Shown: piece by piece, positions 44,423 through 53,759 of the stretch | How the letters are laid out: each line of letters starts with the position of its first letter | How positions within the stretch are numbered: the stretch's first letter is position 1 | Notes under the pieces: generated by a model | Database searches by the model: none | Told to the model about the DNA's origin: nothing | The model's input: the letters and a program-made list of their open reading frames with translations, nothing else | DNA from: Sulfitobacter sp. S223 | GTDB lineage: Bacteria; Pseudomonadota; Alphaproteobacteria; Rhodobacterales; Rhodobacteraceae | Reading direction: 5' to 3' | DNA: 64,000 nt | Assembly: GCF_025143825.1 (NCBI RefSeq) | Contig: NZ_CP083560.1 | Coordinates: forward strand, 1,302,001 to 1,366,000 | Made by a program: the position numbers and the translations under genes

Positions 44423-45496
44423 ATGCCCGTCACCAAAGCAGATGTAGAAGCGGCCCTGAACAGGATCAACTTGCCTGACGGACGCAGCCTCATGGACCAC
44501 GATCTGGTCCGCGCTCTTTCGGTCGAAGACGGCGCTGTGCGTTTCGTGATCGAGGCACCAAATGCAGATGTTGCGCGGTCGATGGCGCCTTTGCGGGATG
44601 CTGCGGAAAAGCTTGTTTCGGAGATTGCAGGTGTAACGAAAGCAACTGTTGCGCTCACGGCGCACGGGCCTGCCGCCAAACCTGCCGCGCCACCCAGCCT
44701 CAAGATCGGCGGGCACCCCAAACCACAGGATGGCCCGACAAAGCCGAGTGGTGTTCAGCGCATCCTTGCAATCGGTTCGGGTAAGGGGGGCGTTGGTAAA
44801 TCCACCGTCAGCACCAACCTCGCCGTGGCACTGGCCAAGCAGGGCCGCAAGGTCGGATTGCTGGATGCAGACATCTACGGCCCCAGTATTCCGCGCATGA
44901 TGGGCGTGAGTAAACGTCCGGCCAGCCCAGATGGCAAAACCATCATCCCGCTGAAGGCTCACGGCGTTACGCTGATGTCTATCGGTTTCATGATGGAAGA
45001 GGGTAAGGCGACCATCTGGCGTGGTCCTATGCTGATGGGGGCCTTGCAGCAGATGTTGGGGCAGGTCGAGTGGGGGGAGCTTGATGTGCTTTTGGTGGAT
45101 CTGCCGCCTGGTACCGGCGATGTGCAGCTGACCCTGTGTACCAAGTCTGAACTGTCAGGCGCGATTGTCGTGAGTACACCGCAGGATGTGGCGCTGATCG
45201 ACGCGCGCAAGGCGCTCGATATGTTCGCGACGCTAAAGACCCCTGTGCTGGGCCTGATTGAAAACATGTCTATGTTTGTGTGCCCCGATTGTGGTTCAGA
45301 GCATGCGATCTTCGGGCAGGGCGGTGTGGCCGCAGAGGCGGCAGGCATGGACGTGCCGCTGCTGGGGACATTGCCGATTGACCTGGAGACGCGGCTTGCC
45401 GGGGATGGTGGCATGCCAGTGGCGGCTGGTGACGGACCGATGGCGCAAGCCTATGCACGCATTGCCGAGGGGCTGATAAAAGGCGGTATGGCCTGA
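44423..45496 (+). CDS. Mrp/ApbC/NBP35-family iron-sulfur carrier ATPase
   Basis: The 357-residue P-loop ATPase is thought to bind and transfer Fe-S clusters. An N-terminal MIP18/DUF59-like domain (about 1-80) is followed by a proline-rich linker and the deviant Walker A GSGKGGVGKSTVSTN (about 118-132). It ends with FVCPDCGSEHAIFG, the CxxC that holds a bridging 4Fe-4S cluster (about 287-290). ATG at 44423 follows AAGGAG by 8 bases, so an earlier in-frame GTG is not used. It faces the membrane-protein gene convergently. Confidence 0.92.
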   Translation: MPVTKADVEAALNRINLPDGRSLMDHDLVRALSVEDGAVRFVIEAPNADVARSMAPLRDAAEKLVSEIAGVTKATVALTAHGPAAKPAAPPSLKIGGHPKPQDGPTKPSGVQRILAIGSGKGGVGKSTVSTNLAVALAKQGRKVGLLDADIYGPSIPRMMGVSKRPASPDGKTIIPLKAHGVTLMSIGFMMEEGKATIWRGPMLMGALQQMLGQVEWGELDVLLVDLPPGTGDVQLTLCTKSELSGAIVVSTPQDVALIDARKALDMFATLKTPVLGLIENMSMFVCPDCGSEHAIFGQGGVAAEAAGMDVPLLGTLPIDLETRLAGDGGMPVAAGDGPMAQAYARIAEGLIKGGMA

Positions 45497-45501
45497 GCAG
45501 G

Positions 45502-46251
45502 TCAGGCTTTCTGGCGGGCCTGTAGGGAATAGAGCGTGGTCAGCACGCTGAAGATCAGCAGGCCTTGTGCGATGTAGATTGTCATCTCGATCGCCAACTG
45601 GTGGCCGGAGCTGTCCAAATCTATTAACGTAATAAAGCTGGTTGCCAAAGTATTCGCGAGCGCAAGAACCGCAGCGACACCCCAGAGCGGCCTGGAAACC
45701 GAGACTGTATAGCGCCAGCTTTTCGCCATCGAGATCGGTTTGCCCAAGGCGGCGGCAGGCAGGATCAGGCTGAGCCGGAGCGACAGCCAAAGTAGAAAAA
45801 GCTGTGTGATGAACGTCGATAGCAGAATCGATACCAGCGCAGGGGCAGCTGTGTCGGCGTCGTTTGATCTGATGCTCAGAATAAGCGGAATTATTAATGC
45901 GAAGTTAACCGCAATTTGTATCGCGGTTAAGGCAAGCGCACGCCAGATATAGCCAAACACCAGCCTCACTGTCATGGGGCGCTGCTCTCCCATGTCGTGA
46001 AGTGTATGGCGGTGCCACAGGATCGCCATCATGGCATAGCTGAGCACAAAGGCCGTCAAAACCACGAGAGATGAGCCGCCCGCGGCGGTTCCTTGCGCAC
46101 CCGACGTGAGGAAGCCGGGGGCAATTATGGCCGCCGCAAATCCTACAATCGCCATCAACACGAGCGCCGGAGCCAGCACAGTCACTGTTCTGAGAGGGTG
46201 CTTTGTAAGAAGACCAACGGCCCTTTGTAGCAAGTTGAGTGTCGTGATCAC
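45502..46251 (-). CDS. Multi-helix membrane protein of unknown function
   Basis: The 249-residue protein has about six hydrophobic segments (near 22-45, 62-82, 98-125, 135-160, 180-200 and 220-240) and no other domain. It begins TTLNLLQRAVGLLTKHPLRT, a basic amphipathic leader typical of such inner-membrane proteins. It stands alone on the minus strand, convergent with the ApbC gene and divergent from the dcw region. No family was recognised. Confidence 0.7.
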   Translation of the reverse strand: MITTLNLLQRAVGLLTKHPLRTVTVLAPALVLMAIVGFAAAIIAPGFLTSGAQGTAAGGSSLVVLTAFVLSYAMMAILWHRHTLHDMGEQRPMTVRLVFGYIWRALALTAIQIAVNFALIIPLILSIRSNDADTAAPALVSILLSTFITQLFLLWLSLRLSLILPAAALGKPISMAKSWRYTVSVSRPLWGVAAVLALANTLATSFITLIDLDSSGHQLAIEMTIYIAQGLLIFSVLTTLYSLQARQKA

Positions 46252-46529
46252 CGGGAGCGTGTCCTCGTTTGTGTGCTGTTCTTTTTGACCGTTTGGCAGG
46301 GGTTAAGCAAGGAGATCGCCTTAGAAGGCCGTGGCATGTGCGGAAAATGGGTCACAGGGCGCAGGGTCAGCGGGTTGTTCAAGCGTCCGATGCGGCTGAT
46401 GTGTGGGAAATGATGGGATTTTTGAATCCAGCTACGTTCTGCCATGGGAAATGATGGCCGGATTGAATGGTTTTGAGCGATTCGGATCGATAAATGGCAT
46501 TTACATAGGAACAAATGGGGAATACTTCC

Positions 46530-46538
46530 TGTGGATAA
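46530..46538 (-). promoter_or_regulatory. Perfect DnaA box
   Basis: TGTGGATAA is the exact complement of the 9-mer TTATCCACA. It lies 20 bases before the MraZ repeats. One copy alone is not an origin; it may let DnaA influence dcw transcription, or be chance. Confidence 0.45.
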
Positions 46539-46557
46539 CTTTGTGAGCAAAATTTTC

Positions 46558-46582
46558 TGGGAAATTATGGGAAATTTTGGGC
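46558..46582 (+). promoter_or_regulatory. MraZ-binding direct repeats (three TGGGN boxes)
   Basis: TGGGA (46558), TGGGA (46568) and TGGGC (46578) are separated by 5-base spacers, so they repeat every 10 bases on one helix face. This is the pattern that MraZ binds to repress the dcw promoter in E. coli. Two further pairs lie upstream at 46404/46414 and 46445/46455 (the last degenerate). They are about 545 bases before mraZ, so the promoter is likely here with a long leader, or there are several promoters. Confidence 0.75.
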
Positions 46583-47127
46583 CATCAGGAATTGGTCTAT
46601 ATGTTGTTGTTTGTCTCCCAAGTGGCGCTAATTGTACCCTAGATTTGGCAGATTTGGCCGCTAAATGTTGTTTTTCATGCCTGTGGGGAACTAAATGCGG
46701 TAGTCGAATTTGAAAATAATTGTAGACGCCCATGATTTCCCATGGCATCCCTTGTTTATCGGATGAGAGCGAGAACAGGGGCACCAAACGACCCCACGCA
46801 ACAATAAACTCTAGCAGGTTTCATACAGGCACCTCGATTTCATCAGACCAAGAGATCCGGCGCGCGAGCGAGCAGACATCCCCCCAGGTGGCGCGCGCAG
46901 TCGGACTTCCCCGCACAGCGGGATAAAGCGGCGGGTTGATCAGTGGCAGCAGATCAATCCGCCCTTTTTACTTTCGGCAAGACGCACAGCAAGTGCGCAC
47001 CGATTCTACAGGCTACCGCGCCAGGACATGCACCGACGGGTGCGCAGGCAGGCGAAAAAAAGACAGGCGCAAATTGCGCGACCAAGGACAAGGCCAAGCC
47101 AGCAGGGGCAGGCATTAAGGAAATCCA

Positions 47128-47631
47128 GTGAGCCGACGGTTCAGAGGCGAAAGCCAACACAAGGTCGATACGAAGGGGCGGGTTTCCATACCGGCCTCTT
47201 TTCGACGTGTGCTGGAAGCGTCCGATCCGAACTGGAAAAGCGGCGAGAATCCCGAACTTGTTATTGTCTACGGTGATCACCGCCGCAGCTATCTTGAGTG
47301 CTATACCATGGAAGCCATCGAAGAGGTGGACGCCAAGATTGATGCGTTGCCGCGCGGCTCAATGGAACGCAAAATGCTACAGGCCCTGTTCCACGGACAG
47401 TCGTTCCCTACGACTGTCGATGAAACCGGGCGTCTGGTTCTTCCCGCAAAGCTGCGCGGAAAAATCGACTTGGAAAAAGAAGCTTTCTTTATCGGGATGG
47501 GTGACACTTTCCAGATTTGGCAGCCCGAAACATATGACACCCAGGAACGCGCCAAGCAGGAAGCATGGCTCGACGAACTGCCAGAGGACTTCGATCCGAT
47601 GCAGTTCCTGGATGGCCCGGTCGGAGCGTAG
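47128..47631 (+). CDS. mraZ: Transcriptional regulator MraZ
   Basis: The 167-residue protein has two AbrB/SpoVT-like swapped-hairpin domains, the first with HKVDTKGRVSIPASFR and the second with TTVDETGRLVLPAKLRG. MraZ oligomers bind TGGGN repeats upstream and repress the division and cell-wall cluster. The start is GTG, preceded by AAGGAAA. It is slightly longer than the E. coli protein owing to an insertion and a short C-terminal extension. It is followed by rsmH 6 bases later. Confidence 0.94.
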   Translation: MSRRFRGESQHKVDTKGRVSIPASFRRVLEASDPNWKSGENPELVIVYGDHRRSYLECYTMEAIEEVDAKIDALPRGSMERKMLQALFHGQSFPTTVDETGRLVLPAKLRGKIDLEKEAFFIGMGDTFQIWQPETYDTQERAKQEAWLDELPEDFDPMQFLDGPVGA

Positions 47632-47637
47632 CGGGTC

Positions 47638-48621
47638 ATGGCTGCCAACCAGACCTCCCCCCATATACCGGTTCTGCTCCGTTCCATTCTGAAAGCTGTC
47701 GCGCCAGTGCAAGGCATCTGGCTGGATGGCACCTTTGGGGCGGGCGGCTATACACGCGGTCTTTTGGATGCAGGTGCTGAGCGCGTGATCGCGGTGGACC
47801 GCGATCCGTTGGCGTTCGAGATGGCGCAGCCTTGGGCGGACGAATACGGTGACCGGCTGGTGATGCAGCAGGGTGTGTTCTCGAAGATGGATGAATATGC
47901 CCAGAACCTTGACGGCGTTGTGCTGGATCTTGGTGTCTCCTCTATGCAGCTTGATCTTGCTGAACGTGGTTTTTCGTTCATGCGCGACGGGCCGCTGGAC
48001 ATGCGCATGTCGCAGGACGGTCCTTCGGCTGCGGATCTGGTTAATGAGGCCACAGAAGAAGAGCTGGCTAACATCATCTTTCTCTATGGTGAAGAACGCG
48101 CAAGCCGCCGGATCGCCAAGAAAATCGTGCTGGCCCGCGCCGACGCGCCCATCACCCGCACACTGGAGCTGGCGAAGCTGGTTGAAAGCTGTTTGCCGCG
48201 TCCCAAGCCGAACCAGAGCCATCCCGCAACACGGACATTTCAGGCACTGCGCATCGCGGTGAACGATGAATACGGTGAGCTGTGGGGCGGGCTGATGGCG
48301 GCTGAGCGCGCGCTTAAACCCGGCGGCCAACTGGCGGTTGTCACGTTCCATTCGGTCGAGGACAGGATGGTTAAACGCTTTTTGACGGCACGGGCCGGGG
48401 CGGGCGGCAACGCCAACCGCTTTGCGCCGCAGGCCGTGCAGGACGCACCACAGTTCACGCTGAAGTCGCGCAAGGCCATTGGGCCGGATGAACAGGAGCT
48501 GGAAGAAAACCCTCGCAGCCGCAGCGCCAAACTGCGCGTGGCCACGCGGACGGATGCACCAGCGGGCAGCATCGAGGCAAAGGCCATTGGCATGCCGATG
48601 ATGAAGGGGAAAAAGAAATGA
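47638..48621 (+). CDS. rsmH: 16S rRNA m4C1402 methyltransferase RsmH (MraW)
   Basis: RsmH N4-methylates C1402 of 16S rRNA in the ribosomal P site using S-adenosylmethionine. The 327-residue protein has the SAM motif [15 protein letters not shown] (about 29-43), the conserved [19 protein letters not shown], and the C-terminal [16 protein letters not shown]. The insertion domain (about 110-220) is intact. Its stop overlaps ftsL (ATGA). Confidence 0.95.
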   Translation: MAANQTSPHIPVLLRSILKAVAPVQGIWLDGTFGAGGYTRGLLDAGAERVIAVDRDPLAFEMAQPWADEYGDRLVMQQGVFSKMDEYAQNLDGVVLDLGVSSMQLDLAERGFSFMRDGPLDMRMSQDGPSAADLVNEATEEELANIIFLYGEERASRRIAKKIVLARADAPITRTLELAKLVESCLPRPKPNQSHPATRTFQALRIAVNDEYGELWGGLMAAERALKPGGQLAVVTFHSVEDRMVKRFLTARAGAGGNANRFAPQAVQDAPQFTLKSRKAIGPDEQELEENPRSRSAKLRVATRTDAPAGSIEAKAIGMPMMKGKKK

Positions 48622-48968
48622 GATCGGTTATTTACGTGTTGACTGCTCTGGGTGTGATCGGGCTGGCTTTTTGGGCCTACCGTGAAAATTACGCCACTCA
48701 GGCGGTGTTGAATAACACGGACCGGCTTCATGCCGAAACACGCGAGGCATACGCCCGTTTGGCTATTTTGCGCGCCGAGTGGGCGTTCCAGAACCGTCCT
48801 GACCGGCTGCGCGATCTGGCAGAGCTGAATTTCGAACGTCTCCAGCTTTTGCCGCTGCACCCGGACCAGTTCGGTCAGATGGACGAAGTGCAATACCCGA
48901 TCCCTGATTTACTCCCGATCACCAACTCGATTGATGTCTCCACGATGAACGCGGAGGATCCGCTATGA
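48618..48968 (+). CDS. ftsL: FtsL-like division protein
   Basis: The 116-residue bitopic protein has one N-terminal membrane segment (about 3-21), then a heptad-rich coiled coil ([21 protein letters not shown]) and a short conserved [12 protein letters not shown]. The position between rsmH and ftsI is the canonical place of ftsL. It would form the FtsLB complex with FtsB and recruit FtsW-FtsI to the septum. Both ends overlap their neighbours by four bases (ATGA). Confidence 0.82.
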   Translation: MRSVIYVLTALGVIGLAFWAYRENYATQAVLNNTDRLHAETREAYARLAILRAEWAFQNRPDRLRDLAELNFERLQLLPLHPDQFGQMDEVQYPIPDLLPITNSIDVSTMNAEDPL

Positions 48969-50758
48969 TCCGTACTCCCCTGCGCCCGCTGGCGCGCATC
49001 CTTGAGGCGCGTGCCAACGGCGAAAATCCTGATGCGATCGAACACCAGAACCGTCGTATCCGGCACGAACAGATGCGCGACCGTGATCGCAACCGTGCCG
49101 AGGGCCGCCTGCTGGTGCTGGGCGTTTTCTTTTTCTGTGCTTTCGCTGTTGTGGGCGCACGGATGGGGCTGCTTGCTGTCTCCGATCCGGTTGAGCCACG
49201 CGCCCACGCGCCCGGGTCTGTGATCGCGAATACCCGCGCAGACATCGTAGATCGCAATGGCAATATTCTTGCGACCAATCTGGATACCCACGCACTTTAC
49301 GCCCAACCGCCACATATGGTGGACCGCGAAGGGGCCGCGCGCAAGCTGGCCAAAATATTCCCAGATCTGAACGAAGAACGCCTCATCAAAGACTTCACTG
49401 GTAAGCGTAAGTTCTTGTGGGTGAAAAAGAAAATCAGCCCTGAGCAGATGCAGGCCGTCCATGATATCGGTGACCCCGGTCTGCTGTTCGCACCCCGTGA
49501 TATGCGCCTTTATCCGAATGGAAAACTGGCTGCACACATCATGGGTGGCGCAAGCTTTGGCCGTGAAGGTGTGCGCGCAGCCGAAGTTATCGGTGTAGCC
49601 GGTGCAGAGAAATACTTTGACGATTACCTGCGCGATCCTGCCAATGCTGGAAAGCCGCTTGAGCTAAGCCTTGATCTAAGCGTTCAGGCCGCGTCAGAGC
49701 GGGTTCTGGACGGCGGCATGAAGCTGATGAACGCGAAGGGGGCGACCTCGATTTTGATGGATGCCCACACCGGCGAAGTCATCAGCGTCGTCTCCTTGCC
49801 AAGCTTTGATCCCAACAACCGGCCGCGCCCCGCGGTCGAAGGGGATGCCTCTGACAGCCCGCTGTTCAATCGCTCGGTCCAAGGTGTTTACGAGCTTGGT
49901 TCGACGTTCAAGATTTTCGCAGCCGCCCAGGCAATGGAGCTGGGGCTGGTGAATGCAAGCACGATGATAAATACAGCCGGACCGATGAAAGTGGGCGGTC
50001 ACCGCATCGGTGAATTCCACAACAAGAACTACGGCACGATCAGCGTAAGCCAGATCATTGAAAAGTCGTCTAACCGGGGCACCGGTCGCCTGGCGCTTAT
50101 GATCGGTAAAGAACGCCAGCAAGAATTTCTGCGCAGTCTTGGTCTTTTTGATAAGTCGTCCTTTGAAATCATCGAAGCTTCTGGCAGCACGCCGCTTTTG
50201 CCGTCGCGCTATACGGATTTGTCTGCGGTTACCATTTCCTACGGTCACGGCATTTCGACCACCGCCATGCATCTGGCGGCTGGTTATGCTGCTATTGCCA
50301 ATGGGGGACGGGCCGTAAAGCCGACGCTGCTCAAACAAAACGGTCCCGTAATGGGGGACCGTGTCATGCGCGCGGACGTGGCCGCCGCATCGCGCGAGAT
50401 GCTGCGCAGCGTTGTGGTCGGGGAGGACGGCACCGCCTCTTTTGGCGAAGTTCCGGGTTATTTCGTGGCAGGCAAGACGGGGACTGCGGACAAACCAAAG
50501 CCGCGCGGCGGCTATTATAAAGACAAGACGATCACGACCTTCGCCTCGATGTTCCCGGCGCATGATCCGCGCTATGTGCTGGTCGTAACACTTGATGAGC
50601 CGGTAGAAACCTCCAGCGGCAAACCGCGTCGGACCGCCGGTTGGACAGCTGTGCCAATCGCGGCCGAGATGATCCGCCGTGTTGCCCCTCTTTTGGGGAT
50701 GCGACCTGCCATTGAACCCGCAGAAGTCGCTGGTATAACGCTCACCAGCAGCAACTAA
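48965..50758 (+). CDS. ftsI: Septal peptidoglycan transpeptidase FtsI (PBP3)
   Basis: FtsI cross-links septal peptidoglycan. The 597-residue class B PBP has an N-terminal membrane anchor (about 52-75), a dimerisation/pedestal domain and the penicillin-binding domain. Active-site motifs are S313xxK in GSTFKIF, the SxN in KSSNRG (about 367) and KTGT in AGKTGTADK (about 503). The start overlaps ftsL (ATGA). It pairs with FtsW, encoded 8 kb downstream. Confidence 0.95.
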   Translation: MIRTPLRPLARILEARANGENPDAIEHQNRRIRHEQMRDRDRNRAEGRLLVLGVFFFCAFAVVGARMGLLAVSDPVEPRAHAPGSVIANTRADIVDRNGNILATNLDTHALYAQPPHMVDREGAARKLAKIFPDLNEERLIKDFTGKRKFLWVKKKISPEQMQAVHDIGDPGLLFAPRDMRLYPNGKLAAHIMGGASFGREGVRAAEVIGVAGAEKYFDDYLRDPANAGKPLELSLDLSVQAASERVLDGGMKLMNAKGATSILMDAHTGEVISVVSLPSFDPNNRPRPAVEGDASDSPLFNRSVQGVYELGSTFKIFAAAQAMELGLVNASTMINTAGPMKVGGHRIGEFHNKNYGTISVSQIIEKSSNRGTGRLALMIGKERQQEFLRSLGLFDKSSFEIIEASGSTPLLPSRYTDLSAVTISYGHGISTTAMHLAAGYAAIANGGRAVKPTLLKQNGPVMGDRVMRADVAAASREMLRSVVVGEDGTASFGEVPGYFVAGKTGTADKPKPRGGYYKDKTITTFASMFPAHDPRYVLVVTLDEPVETSSGKPRRTAGWTAVPIAAEMIRRVAPLLGMRPAIEPAEVAGITLTSSN

Positions 50759-50774
50759 GCCGGAACTGGCCCCT

Positions 50775-52259
50775 ATGGCACACCCCATGAGCACCACCTT
50801 GAATTCACTGGGGCTTATGGCCGCAGGCGGAGAGAATCCCACCCTTACAAACCTTTGCGTAGACAGCCGCAAGGTTGAACCTGGCACTCTGTTCGCAGCG
50901 ATGCCCGGTTCGGTCGTCCATGGTGCCAGCTTTGTTGATGCGGCGCTTGAGCGTGGTGCCGTTGCCGTGTTGACCGATGCTCAGGGTGCGCAGCTTGCGG
51001 GGGATGCTGTTCGCGCAGCAGGGGCGGCTCTTGTCATCGCGGATGATCCGCGTGAGGCGCTGGCCCGCACAGCTGCTCTGTGGTTCGGTGCCCAGCCAAA
51101 GACGATGATCGCGGTAACGGGCACAAATGGTAAAACATCGGTCAGCACCTTTGTCCGCCAAATCTGGATCGAGATGGGGCTTGCCGCCATTAACCTTGGC
51201 ACGACTGGTGTTGAGGGGGCGTGGACCGCGCCGCTTGCCCATACCACGCCAGAGCCGATAACCCTGCACAGCACCCTTTCGGATGCCGCCAAAAACGGCA
51301 TAACCCATGCCGCGATGGAGGCATCCAGCCACGGGCTTGACCAGCGACGCCTTGATGGTGTGACGCTGACGGCTGCGGGTTTCACGAATTTCACGCAAGA
51401 CCATCTGGATTATCACGAAACCTTTGAGGCCTATTTCGACGCCAAGGCCGGTCTTTTTGCGCGCGTACTTCCGCAAGACGGAACTGCCGTGATCAACATT
51501 GATGATCCCAAGGGGGTTGATATGGCAGCGATCGCGTCTGCGCGCGGTTGCGACGTGATCACGGTGGGCCGTGACGGTGGCGATCTGCACCTCACTGCGC
51601 AGCGGTTTGATGCAACGGGTCAGGATTTGCGCTTTAGCTGGCGCGGTAAAGCCTATCAGAAGCGCCTTGAGTTGATCGGCGGCTTTCAGGCCGACAACGT
51701 GCTGCTGGCTGCGGCGCTTGTGATTGCTTGCGGCGCAGACCCGTCAGAGGTGTTCGACACGATCCCGCATCTAAGCACTGTGCGCGGACGCATGCAGTTG
51801 GCCGCAACACGTGACAACAGCGCAGCGGTTTTTGTTGACTATGCCCACACGCCTGATGCGGTAGCCACAGCACTTTCTGCGATGCGTCCCCATGTGATGG
51901 GGCGTCTAGTGGCGATTGTCGGTGCAGGCGGTGACCGTGACCGCGCAAAGCGTCCGTTGATGGGGGCGGCAGCGGCCAAGCACGCCGATCTGGTTTTCGT
52001 GACCGACGACAACCCCCGTTCCGAAGTACCCGCAAGTATCCGCGCTGCTGTCATGGCTGGCTGTCCGGATGCCACCGAAGTAGGGGACCGCGCCGAGGCT
52101 ATCTTGCGCGCGATTGATGTTCTGGGATCCGGGGACGCCCTGCTGATTGCAGGCAAGGGGCATGAGACAGGTCAGACCATCGGTGACGATGTGCTGCCCT
52201 TTGATGATGTGGAACAAGCCAGCGTGGCAGTGGCCGCACTCGACGGGAGACTGACATGA
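50775..52259 (+). CDS. murE: UDP-MurNAc-tripeptide synthetase MurE
   Basis: MurE adds meso-diaminopimelate to UDP-MurNAc-L-Ala-D-Glu. The 494-residue Mur ligase has the P-loop TGTNGKTSV (about 115-123) and the DAP-specificity motif DDNPRSE (about 411-417), so it is the meso-DAP and not the lysine form, as expected for Gram-negatives. A second in-frame ATG lies 12 bases into the gene and might be used. The stop overlaps murF. Confidence 0.95.
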   Translation: MAHPMSTTLNSLGLMAAGGENPTLTNLCVDSRKVEPGTLFAAMPGSVVHGASFVDAALERGAVAVLTDAQGAQLAGDAVRAAGAALVIADDPREALARTAALWFGAQPKTMIAVTGTNGKTSVSTFVRQIWIEMGLAAINLGTTGVEGAWTAPLAHTTPEPITLHSTLSDAAKNGITHAAMEASSHGLDQRRLDGVTLTAAGFTNFTQDHLDYHETFEAYFDAKAGLFARVLPQDGTAVINIDDPKGVDMAAIASARGCDVITVGRDGGDLHLTAQRFDATGQDLRFSWRGKAYQKRLELIGGFQADNVLLAAALVIACGADPSEVFDTIPHLSTVRGRMQLAATRDNSAAVFVDYAHTPDAVATALSAMRPHVMGRLVAIVGAGGDRDRAKRPLMGAAAAKHADLVFVTDDNPRSEVPASIRAAVMAGCPDATEVGDRAEAILRAIDVLGSGDALLIAGKGHETGQTIGDDVLPFDDVEQASVAVAALDGRLT

Positions 52260-53683
52260 CATTGTGGACAGCAGCAGAGGCACAGGCCGCAACCGGTGGC
52301 CGCGTACAGGGTGACTGGTCGGTTAACGGTGTATCGATTGATACGCGCACCATTGCAGCGGGCGATCTGTTTGTTGCGCTCAAGGATGTCAGGGACGGTC
52401 ACGACTTTGTAGCGCAGGCTTTGGCGAACGGAGCAGGGGCAGCATTGGTTTCTCGCATCCCTGATGGCGTAGGCGATGATGCCCCGTTGTTGATCGTCGA
52501 GGATGTACTCAAAGGCCTCGAAGCACTGGGGGCCGCGGCGCGTGGGCGCACACAGGCCAAAGTCATCGGCATTACAGGCTCAGTCGGCAAGACCTCTACC
52601 AAAGAGATGCTGTTGGCCATGCTCGCGCCGCAAGGGCGCACACATGCTTCTGTCGCCAGCTATAACAACCACTGGGGCGTGCCGCTAACTCTTGCGCGCA
52701 TGCCTGCGGATACGGAATACGCGATCATTGAGATGGGCATGAACCACCCCGGTGAGATCTTACCGCTGACCATGTTGGCACAACCCCATGCGGCACTGAT
52801 CACCACCGTCGCTGCTGCCCATCTTGAAGCCTTTGACGATATCGCGGGGATCGCTTTGGAAAAGGCGAGCATTTTTGAAAGCCTGCCGATCGGTGCACCC
52901 GCAGTATATAATGCAGATGTTGAGACCGCGGCGATCCTTGCGGCCAAGACCATAGACCGCCGCCTGAACGGCATCGCCTTCGGCGAACATGGCTATGAGT
53001 GGAGGCTCAAAGACCTGACCATTCAAGGCGACACGACAATTGTGCAGGCTCAAGTCGGCGATGAACCACTGTTGTTCAAGCTTGCCACACCCGGACGTCA
53101 CTTTGCGATGAATGCATTGGGCGCGCTTGCGATTGTGCAATCGATTGGTGCGGATTTGGGGCAGGCGGTCACTGAATTGGGTCGTTGGACACCTTACAAG
53201 GGGCGCGGGCAACGCGAAGTCATCCAGCTTGACCCGACCGAGCCGCGCGAAGCGCTATCGCTTATTGATGACAGCTATAATGCCAACCCGACGTCAATGG
53301 CCGCCTCGTTGGAGGTCTTGGCAGGGGCCACCACGACGGATGGGGTAGGGCGCCACGGCAAAGGCCGCCGCATCGCTTTCTTGGGTGACATGAAAGAGCT
53401 GGGACCGGATTCAGTCGCACTTCATGCAGGGCTGGCACATCTGGCGGCGACCAAGAAACTGGATGTAATCCATTGTGTCGGCCCGTTGATGCAATCGCTG
53501 TATGATTTGTTGCCCGAACATCAGCGCGGTGCATGGTTTGAGACGTCGGAAGAGATGTGCCAAGGGCTGCGCCACCGCATTGATGCAGGCGATGTGGTGC
53601 TGGCCAAAGGCTCTTTGAGTATGAAGTTGGGCCTTGTCGTTGACGCCATCCGCAAAATGGGCCATCCGGTGTCGGAAGAATAA
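52256..53683 (+). CDS. murF: UDP-MurNAc-tripeptide-D-Ala-D-Ala ligase MurF
   Basis: MurF adds D-Ala-D-Ala to complete UDP-MurNAc pentapeptide. The 475-residue ligase has the P-loop GITGSVGKTSTKEM (about 104-117) and the family segment LIDDSYNANPTSMAASL (about 340-356). The start overlaps murE (ATGA). A 76-base gap separates it from mraY. Confidence 0.95.
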   Translation: MTLWTAAEAQAATGGRVQGDWSVNGVSIDTRTIAAGDLFVALKDVRDGHDFVAQALANGAGAALVSRIPDGVGDDAPLLIVEDVLKGLEALGAAARGRTQAKVIGITGSVGKTSTKEMLLAMLAPQGRTHASVASYNNHWGVPLTLARMPADTEYAIIEMGMNHPGEILPLTMLAQPHAALITTVAAAHLEAFDDIAGIALEKASIFESLPIGAPAVYNADVETAAILAAKTIDRRLNGIAFGEHGYEWRLKDLTIQGDTTIVQAQVGDEPLLFKLATPGRHFAMNALGALAIVQSIGADLGQAVTELGRWTPYKGRGQREVIQLDPTEPREALSLIDDSYNANPTSMAASLEVLAGATTTDGVGRHGKGRRIAFLGDMKELGPDSVALHAGLAHLAATKKLDVIHCVGPLMQSLYDLLPEHQRGAWFETSEEMCQGLRHRIDAGDVVLAKGSLSMKLGLVVDAIRKMGHPVSEE

Positions 53684-53759
53684 CCCCTGTATTAAGGGCG
53701 CGCGGCAGTAACGGCCACCACATGTGGGGCCACTGCCTCTGATTAAGTAAGGACGATGT

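Larger units (their letters stand above)
46252..47127. other. Long regulatory region upstream of the dcw cluster
   Basis: No protein or RNA gene is supported over 876 bases; the open frames there are short and look like shadows. The region carries several TGGGA direct repeats spaced 10 bases apart (46404-46418, 46445-46449, 46558-46582) and a perfect DnaA box. The final ~190 bases before mraZ are repeat-free and purine-rich (tandem CGCGCGAG, CAGGCG). RNase P RNA landmarks (such as GAGGAAAGTCCGG) were sought and not found. Confidence 0.5.

Noticed and set aside
46248-46787. Minus-strand frame of 179 codons upstream of mraZ
   Set aside because: Composition is low-complexity and non-coding-like, no ribosome site is seen, and it covers the MraZ repeats.
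46252-47127. Replication origin or RNase P RNA gene
   Set aside because: Only one DnaA box is present, without an AT-rich unwinding element or clustered boxes, and RNase P landmarks are absent.
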